From an uncultured Clostridia bacterium (GTDB taxonomy: Bacteria > Bacillota > Clostridia > Lachnospirales > Lachnospiraceae): a DNA stretch of 7,711 nt. The notes below the pieces were generated by a model. That model was not told the origin of the DNA. It was given only the letters and a program-made list of their open reading frames with translations, and did not search any database. Positions 6,357 through 7,711 of the stretch are shown here, piece after piece; the first letter of the stretch is position 1; each line of letters begins with the position of its first letter. The stretch is taken from positions 1 through 7,711 of the forward strand of contig CAMOHF010000043.1 of NCBI GenBank assembly GCA_946614685.1. Direction: 5' to 3'. Made by a program: the position numbers and the translations under genes.

Positions 6357-6377
6357 GACAGCACCCCGGGTGCTGTC
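6357..6377 (-). promoter_or_regulatory. Leader hairpin upstream of the DUF6033-like gene
   Basis: GACAGCACC (6357-6365) and GGTGCTGTC (6369-6377) form a perfect 9-bp GC-rich stem with a 3-nt loop. It sits 13 bases upstream of the AAGGAGG ribosome site. No T tract follows on the minus strand, so it is not a standard intrinsic terminator of galT. It may stabilise the mRNA 5' region, mark a processing site or bind a protein; which of these applies cannot be told from sequence. Confidence 0.6.
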
Positions 6378-6434
6378 GTGTACGAGTTTCCGATATGAAT
6401 GTGAAAATCCGTTTAAACACCCATACCTACGTAT

Positions 6435-6463
6435 ATTTTACCATAGTTTCTATAGGGTAGCAA
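6435..6463 (-). promoter_or_regulatory. Candidate sigma-A promoter of the DUF6033-like gene
   Basis: On the minus strand TTGCTA (plus 6458-6463) and TAAAAT (plus 6435-6440) are separated by exactly 17 bp. They match four and five of six consensus bases. The -35 lies within the last codons of galT. Initiation near 6428 would give a leader of about 100 nt containing the hairpin at 6357-6377. Confidence 0.55.
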
Positions 6464-7711
6464 TGAATTTCATAAAGGCGTTTCGCCCGCTTTCATCGCA
6501 TTTGTAGACGCCTGCGCAGTCGAGAACCCCGGCGAATACTTTGCCAATCTCCTCCTGCACGATGCAGTGGATGTTCGAAGGAGAAATGTCGCTTCTAGAG
6601 AGAATCGTTTCCTTAGCCCAGGGGACGTGGGAGGCGATCTCCGGGATGGAATCAAGGTCACTGCCGGCCAAGACAGCATCCTCGAGAATCTGCATCTCCT
6701 TCTTTAACCGGGCAGGGAGAACCGCAAGCCCCATCACTTCGATCAGGCCGATGTTCTCCTTCTTGATGTGATGATACTGCGGGTGCGGATGGTACTCGCC
6801 GAGAGGATGCTCGTCCGTCGTGATGTTGTTTCGGAGTACGAGATCGAGCTCGAAGAGGTCGCCCCGCATCCTTGCGATGGGGGTGATGGTATTGTGAGGA
6901 ACACCGTCCGTTTCCGCAAGAATGAAGGCGTCACGGTCGGTATAGGCTCTCCATTCGGTGAGAATGTGGTCGGCAAGCTCTGCGATCCGCGCGGGTGAAC
7001 TGCCCTGCAGTCGGATGGTGGAAAGCGGCCAGCGGATGATGCCTGTATGCACGTCCTCGTAGGAGGGGATCACAAATTCACGTTCGTAGGGAGCACGCAC
7101 CATGGGGAATTCGTAGCCGCCGCCCTGAAAGTGGTCGTGGCTTAAAATCGATCCGCCGACGATGGGCAGGTCCGCGTTGGAACCGGCCGTGTAGTGCGGG
7201 AACTGACGGACAAAGTCGAGGAGCTTGGTGAAGCAGGCTTTGTCAATCTTCATCGGGATATGTTCTTTGTTGAAGATGATGCAGTGCTCGTTGTAGTAGA
7301 CATAGGGAGAGTACTGCAGGTAGTAATCGTCACCTGCGAGGGTGAGCGGGATGATCCTGTGGTTGGCTCGGGCGGGATGCGTAACGTGTCCCGCATATCC
7401 CTCGTTTTCGCGGCAGAGCAGACAGGCCGGATATCCGGACTGCTTCGCCTGACCTGCTTTCGCGATATCGCGCGGATCCTTCTCGGGCTTTGAGAGATTG
7501 ATGGTGATATCGAGGTCGCCGTAGGGGGTCGGTGCCGTCCACTTCTCGTCCTTTTTGATCCTGTCCGTGCGGATATAATTCGTGCTTTTGGAAAATGCAT
7601 AGTAAAAATCCGTAGCTTCCTTCGGGGAGATGTTTAAAGCTGCGCGGAATCTTTCCTGCACAGCGGAGGGCGGAGGCGTGAGCACGCCCATAATCTCCGT
7701 GTCAAAGAGAT
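6450..7711 (-). CDS. galT: UDP-glucose--hexose-1-phosphate uridylyltransferase, class II GalT, 5'-truncated by the window edge
   Basis: The enzyme converts galactose-1-phosphate and UDP-glucose into UDP-galactose and glucose-1-phosphate in the Leloir pathway (cytoplasm). About 419 codons are present. The frame stays open through the right edge with LFDTEIMGVLTPPPS, matching an internal stretch of the Firmicutes-type (galT_2, about 490-510 aa) enzymes, so the true start is outside and the Met at 7691 is internal. Recognisable blocks are NYIRTDRI, YGDLDITINLSKPEKDP, CLLCRENEGYAGHVTHPARANHR (given here as family landmarks), GGSILSHDHFQGG and HHIKKENIGLIEVMGLAVLP. The His-Asp-His-Phe-Gln segment (codons at 7125-7139) occupies the active-site place of the HPHGQ motif in class I enzymes; one of these histidines should carry the uridylyl group. 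The gene ends at TAG 6450-6452. No terminator with a T tract separates it from the next minus-strand gene, so some read-through is likely. Confidence 0.95.
   Translation of the reverse strand, partial: LFDTEIMGVLTPPPSAVQERFRAALNISPKEATDFYYAFSKSTNYIRTDRIKKDEKWTAPTPYGDLDITINLSKPEKDPRDIAKAGQAKQSGYPACLLCRENEGYAGHVTHPARANHRIIPLTLAGDDYYLQYSPYVYYNEHCIIFNKEHIPMKIDKACFTKLLDFVRQFPHYTAGSNADLPIVGGSILSHDHFQGGGYEFPMVRAPYEREFVIPSYEDVHTGIIRWPLSTIRLQGSSPARIAELADHILTEWRAYTDRDAFILAETDGVPHNTITPIARMRGDLFELDLVLRNNITTDEHPLGEYHPHPQYHHIKKENIGLIEVMGLAVLPARLKKEMQILEDAVLAGSDLDSIPEIASHVPWAKETILSRSDISPSNIHCIVQEEIGKVFAGVLDCAGVYKCDESGRNAFMKFIATL

Noticed and set aside
6357..6377. Hairpin considered as the galT terminator
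   Set aside because: No T run follows it on the minus strand, and it lies over 70 nt past the galT stop, close to the next ribosome site.
6390..6396. CCGATAT, resembling a sigma-28 (motility) -10 element on the plus strand
   Set aside because: There is no TAAA at the required distance upstream, and it points away from the nearest gene start.
5910..6398. 162-codon plus-strand frame opposite the DUF6033-like gene
   Set aside because: It is antisense to a gene with a strong ribosome site and coherent domain pattern. Its open length comes from the low-stop composition of that gene.
1..7711. CRISPR array, tRNA or rRNA gene, insertion sequence or prophage integration site
   Set aside because: I saw no regularly spaced repeats, no cloverleaf-like segments, no transposase and no integrase; coding style is even across the window.

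Overview
The window looks like chromosomal DNA of a low-to-moderate-GC Gram-positive anaerobe, most likely a clostridial (Lachnospiraceae-type) bacterium. The evidence is strong AGGAGG-type ribosome sites, a short YtrA-type GntR regulator driving an ABC exporter, an [FeFe]-hydrogenase maturase (HydE), a Firmicutes-type (class II) GalT and a DUF6033-like protein, a family I associate with Lachnospiraceae. The taxonomic call is inference from protein content; no rRNA or other marker gene is present.

Left edge (1-283): the first ~157 bases hold only a short, unrecognised reading frame that may be the decayed or frameshifted 3' end of a gene. It is followed by a convincing rho-independent terminator (170-208), then a near-consensus sigma-A promoter (TTGACA, 17 bp, TATTAT). 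A perfect GTATTAC/GTAATAC inverted repeat lies just downstream of the -10 and is a likely operator for the regulator it precedes.

Plus-strand operon (284-5458): five tightly packed genes. They are a 122-aa GntR/YtrA-type repressor, a 466-aa polytopic membrane protein with a DUF5808-like motif and a C-terminal PH-like domain, an ABC ATPase, a 534-aa ABC permease made of two related halves, and hydE. Gaps are 11 and 17 nt, then a 14-nt overlap, then 1 nt, so all five are probably co-transcribed. The first four resemble the ligand-responsive GntR/ABC export cassettes of Firmicutes, whose substrate here is unknown. hydE as the terminal gene is the unexpected partner. A perfect 30-bp palindrome with A and T flanks (5458-5487) ends the operon and probably also terminates the convergent transcript.

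Minus-strand block (7711-5499): a 5'-truncated class II galT (Leloir pathway) runs in from the right edge. It is followed by a DUF6033-like protein with a long Ala/Lys/Glu-rich helix. This second gene appears to have its own promoter overlapping the end of galT and a leader of about 100 nt with a strong hairpin.

I see no CRISPR array, tRNA, rRNA, insertion sequence or integrase. The least-understood parts are the GntR/membrane protein/ABC cassette with its hydE passenger, and the DUF6033-like gene with its structured leader.
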